This document shows positions 47,101-54,744 of a DNA stretch of 64,000 nucleotides, in pieces. Position 1 is the stretch's first letter; each line of letters starts with the position of its first letter. The stretch comes from Magnetococcales bacterium (GTDB lineage Bacteria > Pseudomonadota > Magnetococcia > Magnetococcales > UBA8363): contig PEAK01000017.1 in NCBI GenBank assembly GCA_002753515.1, positions 1-64,000 of the forward strand, in the 5' to 3' direction. The notes under the pieces are model-generated. The model was not told the origin of the DNA. It ran no database searches and worked only from the letters and a program-made list of their open reading frames with translations. Position numbers and translations under genes: made by a program.

Positions 47101-47415
47101 AGAAAAGGGAAAGGTCTGTGCCTCCTCTTCGAGGAAAAAATCGAAGGGATTGATGGTGATCATGGTGACCTTGATTTCCACATCCACGATGAGTTCCCGA
47201 CATTTTTCGGGAAATACCAGACGGGCGTTGTAGTTGCCGAACGGATCCTGGAGCCAGTTCATGAAATGGTTTTCGGGTTGCACCTTGATGGAAAAGGCTT
47301 CCAGAGGGGTACGGCAATGGGGTGCGGGTCGCAGGCGGAGTACATGGGGCGACAGGGTAATGAAACGGTCGTAGCGATAGTGGGTGTGATGGTGGATGAT
47401 AACGCCGATGCTCAT
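44104..47415 (-). CDS. DUF2126 protein with N-terminal transglutaminase-like domain
   Basis: 1103 residues. The N-terminal 300 residues are a transglutaminase-like cysteine protease fold: MSIGVIIHHHTHYRYDR, Cys in KKTGSCRDSAWTLVQAMRHL (about 182), His in DLHAWCEVYVPG (about 231), Asp in GLDPTSG. The rest is DUF2126 (IDCLGHQVDDEL, HLSMGGEPTFVSIDDMD, and GGGNHMTIGG). Such proteins are encoded with ATP-grasp and alpha-E proteins in predicted peptide-modifying systems. It overlaps the Anbu gene by ATGA, so both are translated from one message. The real substrate is unknown. Confidence 0.93.
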   Translation of the reverse strand: MSIGVIIHHHTHYRYDRFITLSPHVLRLRPAPHCRTPLEAFSIKVQPENHFMNWLQDPFGNYNARLVFPEKCRELIVDVEIKVTMITINPFDFFLEEEAQTFPFSYAAELREELAPYLVIDEKSPLLERWLKGIKLEKDIRTIDFLVAINRHLWQEIGYTIRLEPGVQTTEETLRKKTGSCRDSAWTLVQAMRHLGLAARFVSGYLIQLTADEKSLDGPSGPSQDFTDLHAWCEVYVPGAGWLGLDPTSGLFAGEGHIPLACTPHYASAAPVSGLTDPCQTELKFKNTVTRIRETPRTTKPYTEEQWQAIDCLGHQVDDELTAGEVHLSMGGEPTFVSIDDMDAPEWTVAADGLHKRTLALDLLLRLRNRFAPGGLLHLGQGKWYPGEELPRWRYGCFFRTDGIPLWNRPYLFNEQEKSLDATAAQRFLRELGRALGGIDRYIRPAYEDPFYHLWKEATLPADCDPMTANLKDPLERRRLARLLHQGLGQPVGYLLPLDHDMDTDEWISGPWVVRQNEIFLLPGDSPMGLRLPLDSLNQHGLSPVDAERCPLSPEVPLPRRPPVGRHRQGFVRTALTLEPRDGKLFLFLPPLVRLESFIALIQAIETTATHTGIDPILEGYAPPEDVRLQRFFITPDPGVIEVNIHPSLTWDTLKDKTIALYEEAKLSRLGTEKFLVDGRHTGTGGGNHMTIGGPNPSLSPLLRRPDLLASLITWWQHHPGLSYLFSGLFIGPTSQAPRVDEARLDSLHELEIALSQIPERIDQRPWLADRLLRHLLVDLTGNTHRAEFCIDKLYSPEGYAGRLGLLELRAFEMPPHAYMSLVQALMLRIFVAWFWRQPYRHPLIRWGSALHDQFMLPFFVESDLRHVVDEMNRAGYPFDPSWLDPFLSFRFPTLGSVQYGTVTLELRQALEPWHVLGEETTRQGTARFVDSSVERLQVKVSGIVPERHGVSCNGYRLPLRSTGINGEYVAGIRFKAWQPPSGLHPLMPVHSPLVFDVVDLWNQRAIGGCTYHVAHPGGRHYDTFPINGLEAESRRFSRFWEHGHTLGTWQTTPPPPASGRFVPEGSGQLLLRDDPLTTTRELSTTLDLRRIFPMGKTGSIKQ

Positions 47416-48185
47416 GCCGGTTCTCCCGTGGTGTCGACTCTGTGACGGTTTGCTTGTTCCCAGGTGAACTCGGGAAGCCTTTGGAACAGGCGTTTCAGGC
47501 CGTTATTCCAGCTTTTGCGCAAGGCGATCAGATAGGGGGTGTTTGCATCGAAACGGGCATGGATGCCCCCATCGATCTGATTTTTGCGATAGACCATCAG
47601 GTCCAGGGGGAGACCGACGGACAAGTTGGATCGCATGGCGGAATCCATGGAGACCAGGGCGCAACGGGCGGCATTTTCCAAGGAGGTTTCGTGGGTTATG
47701 ATACGATCCAGGATGGGTTTGCCATATTTGGTTTCGCCAATTTGCAAGAAGGGATTGTAGGGTGAGGGGGTGATGGGATTACCCTCGGGATAGATCAGGT
47801 AGAGCTGCGGAGCCTGACCGGCGATTTGCCCTCCCAGGATAAAGGTGGCATCGAAACGTGCTTCGGAATGAGCCTTGCTTGTATACTGTTCCTGAATGGA
47901 TATACTCAGTCGACCGATGTGATGGGCAGCCTCTTCCATATTGCCGACGTTGGCCAGTGAAGGGGTGTGACTGTCGTTGAATTGCGCCTCGCGTTGCAAA
48001 TGGCTGACCACCGCCTGGGTTGTTGCCAGATTACCGGATGACAGCAGGGCCATATGGCGTTCGTTGGCCCAGGTGAAGGCATGGGTTTTGGTATAACAGG
48101 CAATTTGGTCGACGCCGGCATTGGTACGTGAATCAGAAGCCAGAACGATGCCGTCATCCAGTAAAATTCCAACGCAATAGGTCAT
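47412..48185 (-). CDS. Anbu-type proteasome-like peptidase
   Basis: 257 residues from the ATG at 48185, which has AAGGAAAG six bases upstream. The N-terminus MTYCVGILLDDGIVLASDSR is the Anbu signature; Thr2 would be the nucleophile after removal of Met. Anbu is the bacterial relative of HslV and proteasome beta subunits. The open frame continues far upstream through the divergent ATP-grasp gene, giving a false longer protein. The gene is divergent from the ATP-grasp/alpha-E fusion 29 bases away, a shared control region. Confidence 0.92.
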   Translation of the reverse strand: MTYCVGILLDDGIVLASDSRTNAGVDQIACYTKTHAFTWANERHMALLSSGNLATTQAVVSHLQREAQFNDSHTPSLANVGNMEEAAHHIGRLSISIQEQYTSKAHSEARFDATFILGGQIAGQAPQLYLIYPEGNPITPSPYNPFLQIGETKYGKPILDRIITHETSLENAARCALVSMDSAMRSNLSVGLPLDLMVYRKNQIDGGIHARFDANTPYLIALRKSWNNGLKRLFQRLPEFTWEQANRHRVDTTGEPA

Positions 48186-48214
48186 GATACTTTCCTTGAT
48201 GAGGAGTTGCATGG

Positions 48215-50767
48215 GTGACAGGTATGTCTGAACCCGGTTCGGCAAGCTACGATGAGGCTTTTGCCGCGCCAGCGGAACCGAGGGGCCATTGGCGCCAGTT
48301 TTTTGATCATCTGTATGCGGGTGGTCCCGATCGACCGGGGCGCCTTTGGGATGAGGCCCGGCATCTGCTCCGTGAGTCGGGGGCGGTGTATGCTGTCGCC
48401 GCCGGCAAGACCACGCAACGCCGTCCTTGGCCGTTTGACCCCATCCCCTTGATACTGGATGGTTCGGAATGGCAGCGCCTGGAAGCGGGTTTGATCCAGC
48501 GCCACCATTTGTTGAACCTGCTGTTGCGTGATTTGTATGGCATGCAGCGGGTGTTGGCCGAGGGGATTTTGCCCCCCGAATTGATTTATGGCAGTGATGC
48601 TTTTTTGTTTCCCTTGTGGGGAGGCATGGCGCGCAAGGTGACCTTGTCGCTGTATGCCGCCGATTTGGTTCGCCTGCCGGATGGGCGTTTTCATGTGGTA
48701 TCGGATCGTACCCAGGCCCCTTCGGGTCACGGCTATGCCTTGCAAAACCGGCGTTTGTCGAATCGGTTGTACCCATCTCGCACATCCTTTGGCCCGGTAC
48801 AACCGTTGCAGCCGTTTTATCGCGGTTTGCGCAATGCCCTGACCAGTCTGACGCCGCAGACGGCGCAGACGGCGCACATCGTTCTGATGACCCCGGGACC
48901 GGCCAACGAAACCCATTTTGAACATACCCTCCTGGCCCATTCCATGGGGTTGACCCTGGCGCAGGGCAACGACATGACGGTGCGTAATGGCCGTTTGTGC
49001 TTGAAAACGTTGGGGGGATTGTTGCCTGTGGATGTGGTGTTGCGTCGGGTCGATGAAGCCTGGTGCGATCCCCTGGAATTGCGCGAGGACTCCCTTTTGG
49101 GGGTGGTTGGTCTGGTGCAGGTGGTGCGCGAGGGGCATACCGTCATGGCCAACCCCCTGGGGAGTGGCATCCTGGAAAACCTGGGATTGCATCCTTTCAT
49201 GCCGCAGCTTTGTCGTTTTTTTCTGGGTGAAACTCTTCATCTGGAAAATCCTGAAACGTTATGGTTGGGCCATGCCCCTTCATTGCGTCGTGTCCTGGAT
49301 TCGTGGCATGACAACTACTCGCCCTGGGCCATATTGCCGCTGCAACCCGATTATTCCCTGCCGGTGAACGGCTTGGCGCACGATCAAGCCTTGCGTGCGC
49401 ACCTTGCAACCCATCCGTCCCGTTATGTGGCCCGTTCCCTGGTACAACCTTCGCAGGTACCGGGGATTGATGCCCAGGGAATGTGCCGTCGTCACCTGTT
49501 GCTCCGGGCTTTTCTGCATCACGACGGCAACAATTCCCTGGTCATGCCCGGGGGCTTGGCCCGGGTATCTCCTTCAGCGGGTAGCGATGTGCTGTCCTCC
49601 CAGGGTGATCGCTATCCCTTTTCCCCCGCCCAGGGGGGCTCAACCAAAGACGTCTGGATCCTGGGTGCCAAGGAACAACCTTTCAGTGAATCCTCTTCGG
49701 GCACTTTGACCCAGGATTTGGCAGCGCATGCCGGTTTGCCCAGCCGCGTTGCCGAAAATTTGTTTTGGATGGGGCGCTATGCGGAACGTTCTGAAAGTGT
49801 CATCCGACTGTTTCGCGAAGCCACCACCCAGAGGGAAGAGGAGGAGTTCGGCCTCAACCCCGAACAACGTCGGTATTGCCGCAACCGACTGTTGACCACT
49901 TTGACCCACGTTACCGGTACCTATCCAGGGTTTACCGGTGCTGATGCCCAACTGCTTTTGACCAATCCCGATCATGAATTGCGTTCGGTGTTGCTTGACT
50001 TAAACCGGGTTGGTTCCCTGGCTTTTTCTCTGCAAGCCTTGATTCAGGCTGGTTTTTCCCTGCGCGACCGCCTTTCTTCCGACACCTGGGGGATCCTTGA
50101 TAATATCAGTACCCACCTGGGGCGTTGGCAGCGGCATCGTACGGATCCCATCAATCATCTTTTGTGGGATCTGGGCCCGCTGTTACAGGGATTGACCGCC
50201 CTGGCCGGGTTAACCTGGGAAAACATGATTCGCGACCAGGGATGGTTGTTCCTTGACCTGGGGCGGCGTCTGGAGCGGGCCATGTTTCTGGCGCAACTCC
50301 TGGAAAGTTGCCTGGGGGACGCGGCACCGCATGCCTATGAAATGGCCATGTTGGAGCGTCTCCTGGCCCTGAACGATGGATTGGAAAGTTTTCGCTTGCA
50401 TTTTCAAACCCGTTTGGAGATCGAAGCGGTGTTGGCCAAATTGCTTCAGGATGATACCGATCCGCGTTCGCTGGTCTTTCAGTTGACCCTGATGGAGGCG
50501 CATGCCCGGCAAACGCCCCGTTCTCCGGGACAGACGCTGTATCGCACCGCGTTGGGTCGCACGGTCTTTGAAAGCTTGGCCGCCGTTCGCCTGGCTGATG
50601 CGGACATGTTGGCCCGGGTCAATCCTGAAACACGTCGTCGCGATCACCTGATGCAATTGACCGAACGCATTCGCAATCTTTTGCCCATGTTTTCCGAAAC
50701 GGCGAGCAACAACTATTTCCGACATGCCGACTCTCCCTATCACCTTTTTACCGTTCGTAACTCATAA
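48215..50767 (+). CDS. Circularly permuted ATP-grasp type 2 protein fused to alpha-E domain
   Basis: 850 residues. Residues about 20-490 form a COG2308-type circularly permuted ATP-grasp domain (PFDPIPLILDGSEWQRLEAG, RNALTSLTPQT, FLGETLHLENPETLWLG, AQGGSTKDVWIL). Residues about 515-845 are an alpha-E helical domain (LPSRVAENLFWMGRYAERSE, FLDLGRRLERAMFLAQLL). The two parts are encoded separately at 52641-54107 and 51565-52641 in the same locus. ATP-grasp enzymes of this type probably ligate amino acids or peptides. GTG at 48215 follows GAGGAG by about ten bases; ATG 48224 is the alternative. Confidence 0.92.
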   Translation: MTGMSEPGSASYDEAFAAPAEPRGHWRQFFDHLYAGGPDRPGRLWDEARHLLRESGAVYAVAAGKTTQRRPWPFDPIPLILDGSEWQRLEAGLIQRHHLLNLLLRDLYGMQRVLAEGILPPELIYGSDAFLFPLWGGMARKVTLSLYAADLVRLPDGRFHVVSDRTQAPSGHGYALQNRRLSNRLYPSRTSFGPVQPLQPFYRGLRNALTSLTPQTAQTAHIVLMTPGPANETHFEHTLLAHSMGLTLAQGNDMTVRNGRLCLKTLGGLLPVDVVLRRVDEAWCDPLELREDSLLGVVGLVQVVREGHTVMANPLGSGILENLGLHPFMPQLCRFFLGETLHLENPETLWLGHAPSLRRVLDSWHDNYSPWAILPLQPDYSLPVNGLAHDQALRAHLATHPSRYVARSLVQPSQVPGIDAQGMCRRHLLLRAFLHHDGNNSLVMPGGLARVSPSAGSDVLSSQGDRYPFSPAQGGSTKDVWILGAKEQPFSESSSGTLTQDLAAHAGLPSRVAENLFWMGRYAERSESVIRLFREATTQREEEEFGLNPEQRRYCRNRLLTTLTHVTGTYPGFTGADAQLLLTNPDHELRSVLLDLNRVGSLAFSLQALIQAGFSLRDRLSSDTWGILDNISTHLGRWQRHRTDPINHLLWDLGPLLQGLTALAGLTWENMIRDQGWLFLDLGRRLERAMFLAQLLESCLGDAAPHAYEMAMLERLLALNDGLESFRLHFQTRLEIEAVLAKLLQDDTDPRSLVFQLTLMEAHARQTPRSPGQTLYRTALGRTVFESLAAVRLADADMLARVNPETRRRDHLMQLTERIRNLLPMFSETASNNYFRHADSPYHLFTVRNS

Positions 50768-50776
50768 AGGTCACGC

Positions 50777-51709
50777 ATGCGTTACCTGATTCGTCATACC
50801 ACCCGCTACCATTACCCGGAAGCGGTCACTTTGTGTCACAACCGGGTGATGTTGCAGCCGTCTGAACGGGATGACCAACATTGCCAGGGGTTTCACCTGC
50901 AAGTGGACCCCGAACCCAATATTATTCGTTCCTTTCAAGATTTTTTCGGTAATTCCATTCATTATTTTGAAATCCACAGGGCCCACTCCAAGTTGGAAAT
51001 CACCGCTTCGAGCGAGGTGATTCGTCATGTTGATCCGGGTTATGCCCTGCCCATGTCGCCTCCGTGGGAGGAGGTTCAGGCCAATCTGAGCGGAGCCGAT
51101 GCCCTCCTGGAGATTCGGCGCCAAACCTTGTTTGCCATGCCCTCACCTTTGGTTGCGTTACATCCCGAGCTACAGGTTTTGGCGGACCGGGTATTGACGC
51201 CACATCGTCCCTTGTTGGAGGCGGTGTTGGATTTAACCTTACAAATCCACCAATCTTTTGCGTATGCCCCGGGATCCACCTCCGTTTCCACGCCGCTGGT
51301 CCAGGTGCTGACCCAAAAGGCGGGTGTTTGTCAGGATTTTGCCCATGTTGCCATCTCCGTTCTCCGCTCCAAGGGTCTTGCGGCACGGTATGTCAGTGGT
51401 TATTTGGAGACCCAACCGCCACCAGGTCAACCCAGACTGCAAGGGGCCGATGCCTCGCATGCCTGGTTTGAGGTTTTGCTGCCCGGTGTCGGTTGGATCG
51501 GTTTTGATCCCACCAATGCCACGCTGGCCCGGCATCGTCACGTCATCCTGGCGGTGGGACGCGACTATGCCGACGTACCGCCTGTGAAAGGTGTTGTAAC
51601 CGGTGGTCGCAAACATCGGCTGAGTGTGGCGGTGGATGTCATTCCGTTGGACGAAGCGCCACTTTCCGCCCCAGCCGAAGGTGCGGGGGGTGTTTTTTTG
51701 ACCTCCTGA
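50777..51709 (+). CDS. Transglutaminase-like cysteine peptidase family protein
   Basis: 310 residues. MRYLIRHTTRYHYPEAVTL opens as in COG1305 proteins with the N-terminal beta domain. The catalytic triad is visible as Cys185 (KAGVCQDFAH), His228 (ASHAWFEV) and Asp244 (GFDPTNA). It follows the ATP-grasp/alpha-E gene by 9 bases with AAAGGT before its ATG. Residues about 263-310, including the conserved VGRDYADVPPVKG, lie in the stretch that is also read on the other strand as the end of the alpha-E gene. Confidence 0.93.
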   Translation: MRYLIRHTTRYHYPEAVTLCHNRVMLQPSERDDQHCQGFHLQVDPEPNIIRSFQDFFGNSIHYFEIHRAHSKLEITASSEVIRHVDPGYALPMSPPWEEVQANLSGADALLEIRRQTLFAMPSPLVALHPELQVLADRVLTPHRPLLEAVLDLTLQIHQSFAYAPGSTSVSTPLVQVLTQKAGVCQDFAHVAISVLRSKGLAARYVSGYLETQPPPGQPRLQGADASHAWFEVLLPGVGWIGFDPTNATLARHRHVILAVGRDYADVPPVKGVVTGGRKHRLSVAVDVIPLDEAPLSAPAEGAGGVFLTS

Positions 51710-52641
51710 TCAAAGTAGGTCCGGGTGATCGTCTGATGCAGTTCGCCCAGAAGTATTTGCAGCCCGTCCAGGAAATCGTGCAATCCGGTATTGTCGGCCA
51801 GCCGGGTGATATCGGCCAGGTAGAGGCGATCCTCGATGCGGGCGATGATCCCCTGGGCCATGTCGGCCCCCCCGATGAATTCCAAACATTGGGCGACTCC
51901 CGTGACCCCATAGCGAAACGCCCGGGGGAAGGCTTTGTCCTTGAGTAAAAAGGCCAGTACGTCCACACCACGGATGCGTGGTCGCACGCGTCTGCGATAC
52001 ATCTGATCGCCCGACAATGATTTCAACACCGTCAACCACAGGGCGTTACGAATGGGACGATCCACGACATCTTCCCGGGTTAGCATCAAAGCCCCGCGAA
52101 CATCCAGGATACGGGTGACCATATCGGCCCGTTCCAGATAGCGTCCCAGGCGAAACATGCTGAAGGTTTCGTCGCGAACCATGGTCGAATCCAAAAGGCC
52201 GATGATCATAAGGCATTCGTTGATGACCATTTCCAAAAATTCCAGGCGATTGGCCGGGTCAATATCCTGGGTGCAGGCGGATCGCGTTTTCAAAAACAGA
52301 CGATTGAGAAATTCCCATCCTTCCCGGGGAAACATTTCCCGCGTTGTGCGGAAATTTTCCCGGGCTTGCTGCAAGCCCCGCAAGATGGAACCGGGATACT
52401 CTTCGTCCCGAATCAAGAAGCTGGTGATTTGCTGTTCATCCGCCGAAAGGTGTCTTGCGAAAAACATCTCCCTGCTGCCGGTGATTGCCAGGAGCTGTTC
52501 CCAATTCATCGGGCGGATACGGCTGACCGGCGCCATATCCAGCATGGCATGATGCGTCGCCAAAACCAGGCGTGCGGTATCTTCGACCCGTTCCAGATAA
52601 CGGGCCATCCAGTAAATGTTTTCGGCAACACGCGAAAGCAT
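51565..52641 (-). CDS. Stand-alone alpha-E domain protein
   Basis: 358 residues. MLSRVAENIYWMARYLERVEDTARL is the alpha-E signature, and the helical domain runs to about residue 305 (LRLFQTITRTYFDQ-like end). The last 48 residues (311-358; KKTPPAPSAGAESGASSNG and following) are Pro/Ser/Thr-rich and antisense to the conserved C-terminus of the convergent transglutaminase gene, a 145-base overlap. They look like run-through sequence after loss of the normal stop. The start overlaps the ATP-grasp stop by one base. Confidence 0.9.
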   Translation of the reverse strand: MLSRVAENIYWMARYLERVEDTARLVLATHHAMLDMAPVSRIRPMNWEQLLAITGSREMFFARHLSADEQQITSFLIRDEEYPGSILRGLQQARENFRTTREMFPREGWEFLNRLFLKTRSACTQDIDPANRLEFLEMVINECLMIIGLLDSTMVRDETFSMFRLGRYLERADMVTRILDVRGALMLTREDVVDRPIRNALWLTVLKSLSGDQMYRRRVRPRIRGVDVLAFLLKDKAFPRAFRYGVTGVAQCLEFIGGADMAQGIIARIEDRLYLADITRLADNTGLHDFLDGLQILLGELHQTITRTYFDQEVKKTPPAPSAGAESGASSNGMTSTATLSRCLRPPVTTPFTGGTSA

Positions 52642-54107
52642 TATTTTCCCCTGTCGTTGTCGGCAATGACCCAGGTATCTTTGCTACCGCCCCCTTGAGA
52701 CGAATTGACCACGAATGATCCGCGCCGCAGGGCGACCCGGGTCAAGCCACCCGCGGTGACCCAGGAGCGTTCGCCGCTTAAAATGAACGGACGCAAATCG
52801 ACATGTCGGGGTTCAATTCTGCCATCCACCAGGGTTGGTACCGTTGAAGGCGTCAAGGTTTGCTGGCCGATGTAATTACGCGGGTTGGCCTCGATCAGCC
52901 CGACGAATTGATCGCGTTCCTGCTGTGTTGCGTGTGGCCCCATGAGCATGCCATAGCCCCCCGACTCGTTGGCGGGTTTGACCACCAGTTTATCCAGATT
53001 GGCCAGGACATGTTTCCTCTCCTTGGGGATGTGGCAGCGCCAGGTCGGAACATTGGGAATAATGGGATCCTGATCGAGATAATAGCGGATGATCTCCGAC
53101 ATATAGCTGTAAACCACCTTGTCATCGGCCACCCCGGTTCCGGGGGCGTTGGCCAATCCGACCCGTCCGCGTCTCCAGGCCCGGATCAGACCCGGGACAC
53201 CCAGCATGGAATCGGGTCGAAAGGCTTCGGGATCCAGGAAGTCGTCGTCGATGCGGCGATAGATCACATCCACCCGTTGCAGGCCATGAATGGTTTTCAT
53301 GGATACGGTATCCTCCTCATCGACCACCAAATCTTTGGCCTCGACCAGATCGACACCCATTTGCTGGGCCAGATAGGCGTGTTCAAAGTAGGCGGAGTTG
53401 AAAATACCCGGGGTCAACACCACAACTCTGGCTTTGTCGCCCGCTCGCGGTGAGAGGGAGGCCAGCATGTCGTACAGTTGGCTGGGGTAGTCGTCTACCG
53501 GCAAAATACGTTGATTATGGAACAATTCCGGTAATATGCGTTTGGTCAACATCCGGTTTTCCATCATGTACGATACCCCGGATGGTACCCGCAGGTTGTC
53601 TTCCAGGACGTACATGACCCCATCCTTGTCGCGCAGGAGGTCACTGCCGCAAATATGCGCCCAGGTATTGTATTTGGGCATCATGCCGCACAATTCGGGG
53701 CGCCAGTTTTTGGATTTCAGGACGACCTCGCCGGGAAAACGTCCATCTTTCAGTATTTTTTGCCCGTTATACAAATCATGGATAAAGGCGTTGAGTGCCT
53801 GAGTCCTTTGTATGAGACCCGCCTCCAGGCGACGCCATTCCGATTCCGCCATGCAGCGGGGAATGATGTCGAACGGCCAAGCGCGATCGATGTTTTCTCC
53901 CTGGGAATAGATGGTGAAGGTGATGCCAAAGTTGACGATGGTCATCTCCGCCACGTCTTGGCGCCGGCTTAATTCGTCTTGACCCAGGCGTTCCAGGTAG
54001 GACAAGAGCTGGCAAGACCCGGTCCCTCTCCGGGAGGAACTCATGTTGAGTTCGTCGTAAACCCCGTGGGTCAGATAGGAAATCGGTGTGTTGGGTAGTG
54101 CCATCAT
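52641..54107 (-). CDS. Circularly permuted ATP-grasp type 2 protein
   Basis: 488 residues. FDIIPRCMAESEWRRLEAGL, PELCGMMPKYNTWAHICGSD, RVPSGVSYMMENRML, and SSQGGGSKDTWVI are the COG2308 pattern. It is the stand-alone counterpart of the N-terminal half of the 850-residue fusion protein in the same locus. With the alpha-E gene behind it, it forms a minus-strand operon. A predicted amide-forming ligase; no target is known. Confidence 0.92.
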   Translation of the reverse strand: MMALPNTPISYLTHGVYDELNMSSSRRGTGSCQLLSYLERLGQDELSRRQDVAEMTIVNFGITFTIYSQGENIDRAWPFDIIPRCMAESEWRRLEAGLIQRTQALNAFIHDLYNGQKILKDGRFPGEVVLKSKNWRPELCGMMPKYNTWAHICGSDLLRDKDGVMYVLEDNLRVPSGVSYMMENRMLTKRILPELFHNQRILPVDDYPSQLYDMLASLSPRAGDKARVVVLTPGIFNSAYFEHAYLAQQMGVDLVEAKDLVVDEEDTVSMKTIHGLQRVDVIYRRIDDDFLDPEAFRPDSMLGVPGLIRAWRRGRVGLANAPGTGVADDKVVYSYMSEIIRYYLDQDPIIPNVPTWRCHIPKERKHVLANLDKLVVKPANESGGYGMLMGPHATQQERDQFVGLIEANPRNYIGQQTLTPSTVPTLVDGRIEPRHVDLRPFILSGERSWVTAGGLTRVALRRGSFVVNSSQGGGSKDTWVIADNDRGK

Positions 54108-54744
54108 ATTGAAAATCCTCGCTTTTGGAATGCCGGCGTTGGAGCCTTTATCTTTTATGTGTAAGTTTCAAATGCCATCAGACTGTTATCCGATGCGAAC
54201 CAATGATCTGCACCTTCCATAGGCAATCAGCTCACTTAATACTCTATAGGCAGAATGGATACCAAATTGGGAAGGCGTCTTCCCCTCTCTCGGGAAATCC
54301 AAAGGGCAAATGATGTCTGTTAATTATAAAATATTGAATATATTAAAAATTTATTAACAATTCCCAATATGGAATGGCAATCCTTGCCGGTACGGGTGCG
54401 GGTATCAATGCCGCAAAGGGGGGGGAAATTAATGAAAATCATTCCCTTCTTTGCCCCCAAATGCTCCAGGCTGCCTATAAATCAGTCTTTCGCTGCCGAT
54501 TAAAGAGGCAGGGGGTGGGCGTCTTTTTCAATAAATAGGGGATCCAGGGTGGTTGATTTTTATAAATAATATATAGAATCAAATATTTAAACGTTAAAAG
54601 ATCACTCTGGCCCCGATTTTGTTCTATATCCTGGCAGCGATCATTGCCGGGTCATGGTTGCTGGCAATTGCGTCCTTCAAGCGCGAATCGTGGTTACTCA
54701 GTGCATGAAAATAACGATAACAGGCACAACCTGGGAAAACGGCC
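54108..54744. other. Long AT-rich intergenic region
   Basis: 637 bases between the minus-strand ATP-grasp gene and the plus-strand kor genes, thus carrying both promoters. The stretch 54313-54360 and 54540-54600 is strongly AT-rich (TATAAATAATATATAG at 54560-54575). I see no -35/-10 pair with good spacing, no terminator and no structured RNA. Confidence 0.45.

Noticed and set aside
48186-48785. 200-residue N-terminal extension of the Anbu protein
   Set aside because: It is antisense to the ATP-grasp domain, compositionally odd, and the Anbu signature with a ribosome binding site begins at 48185.
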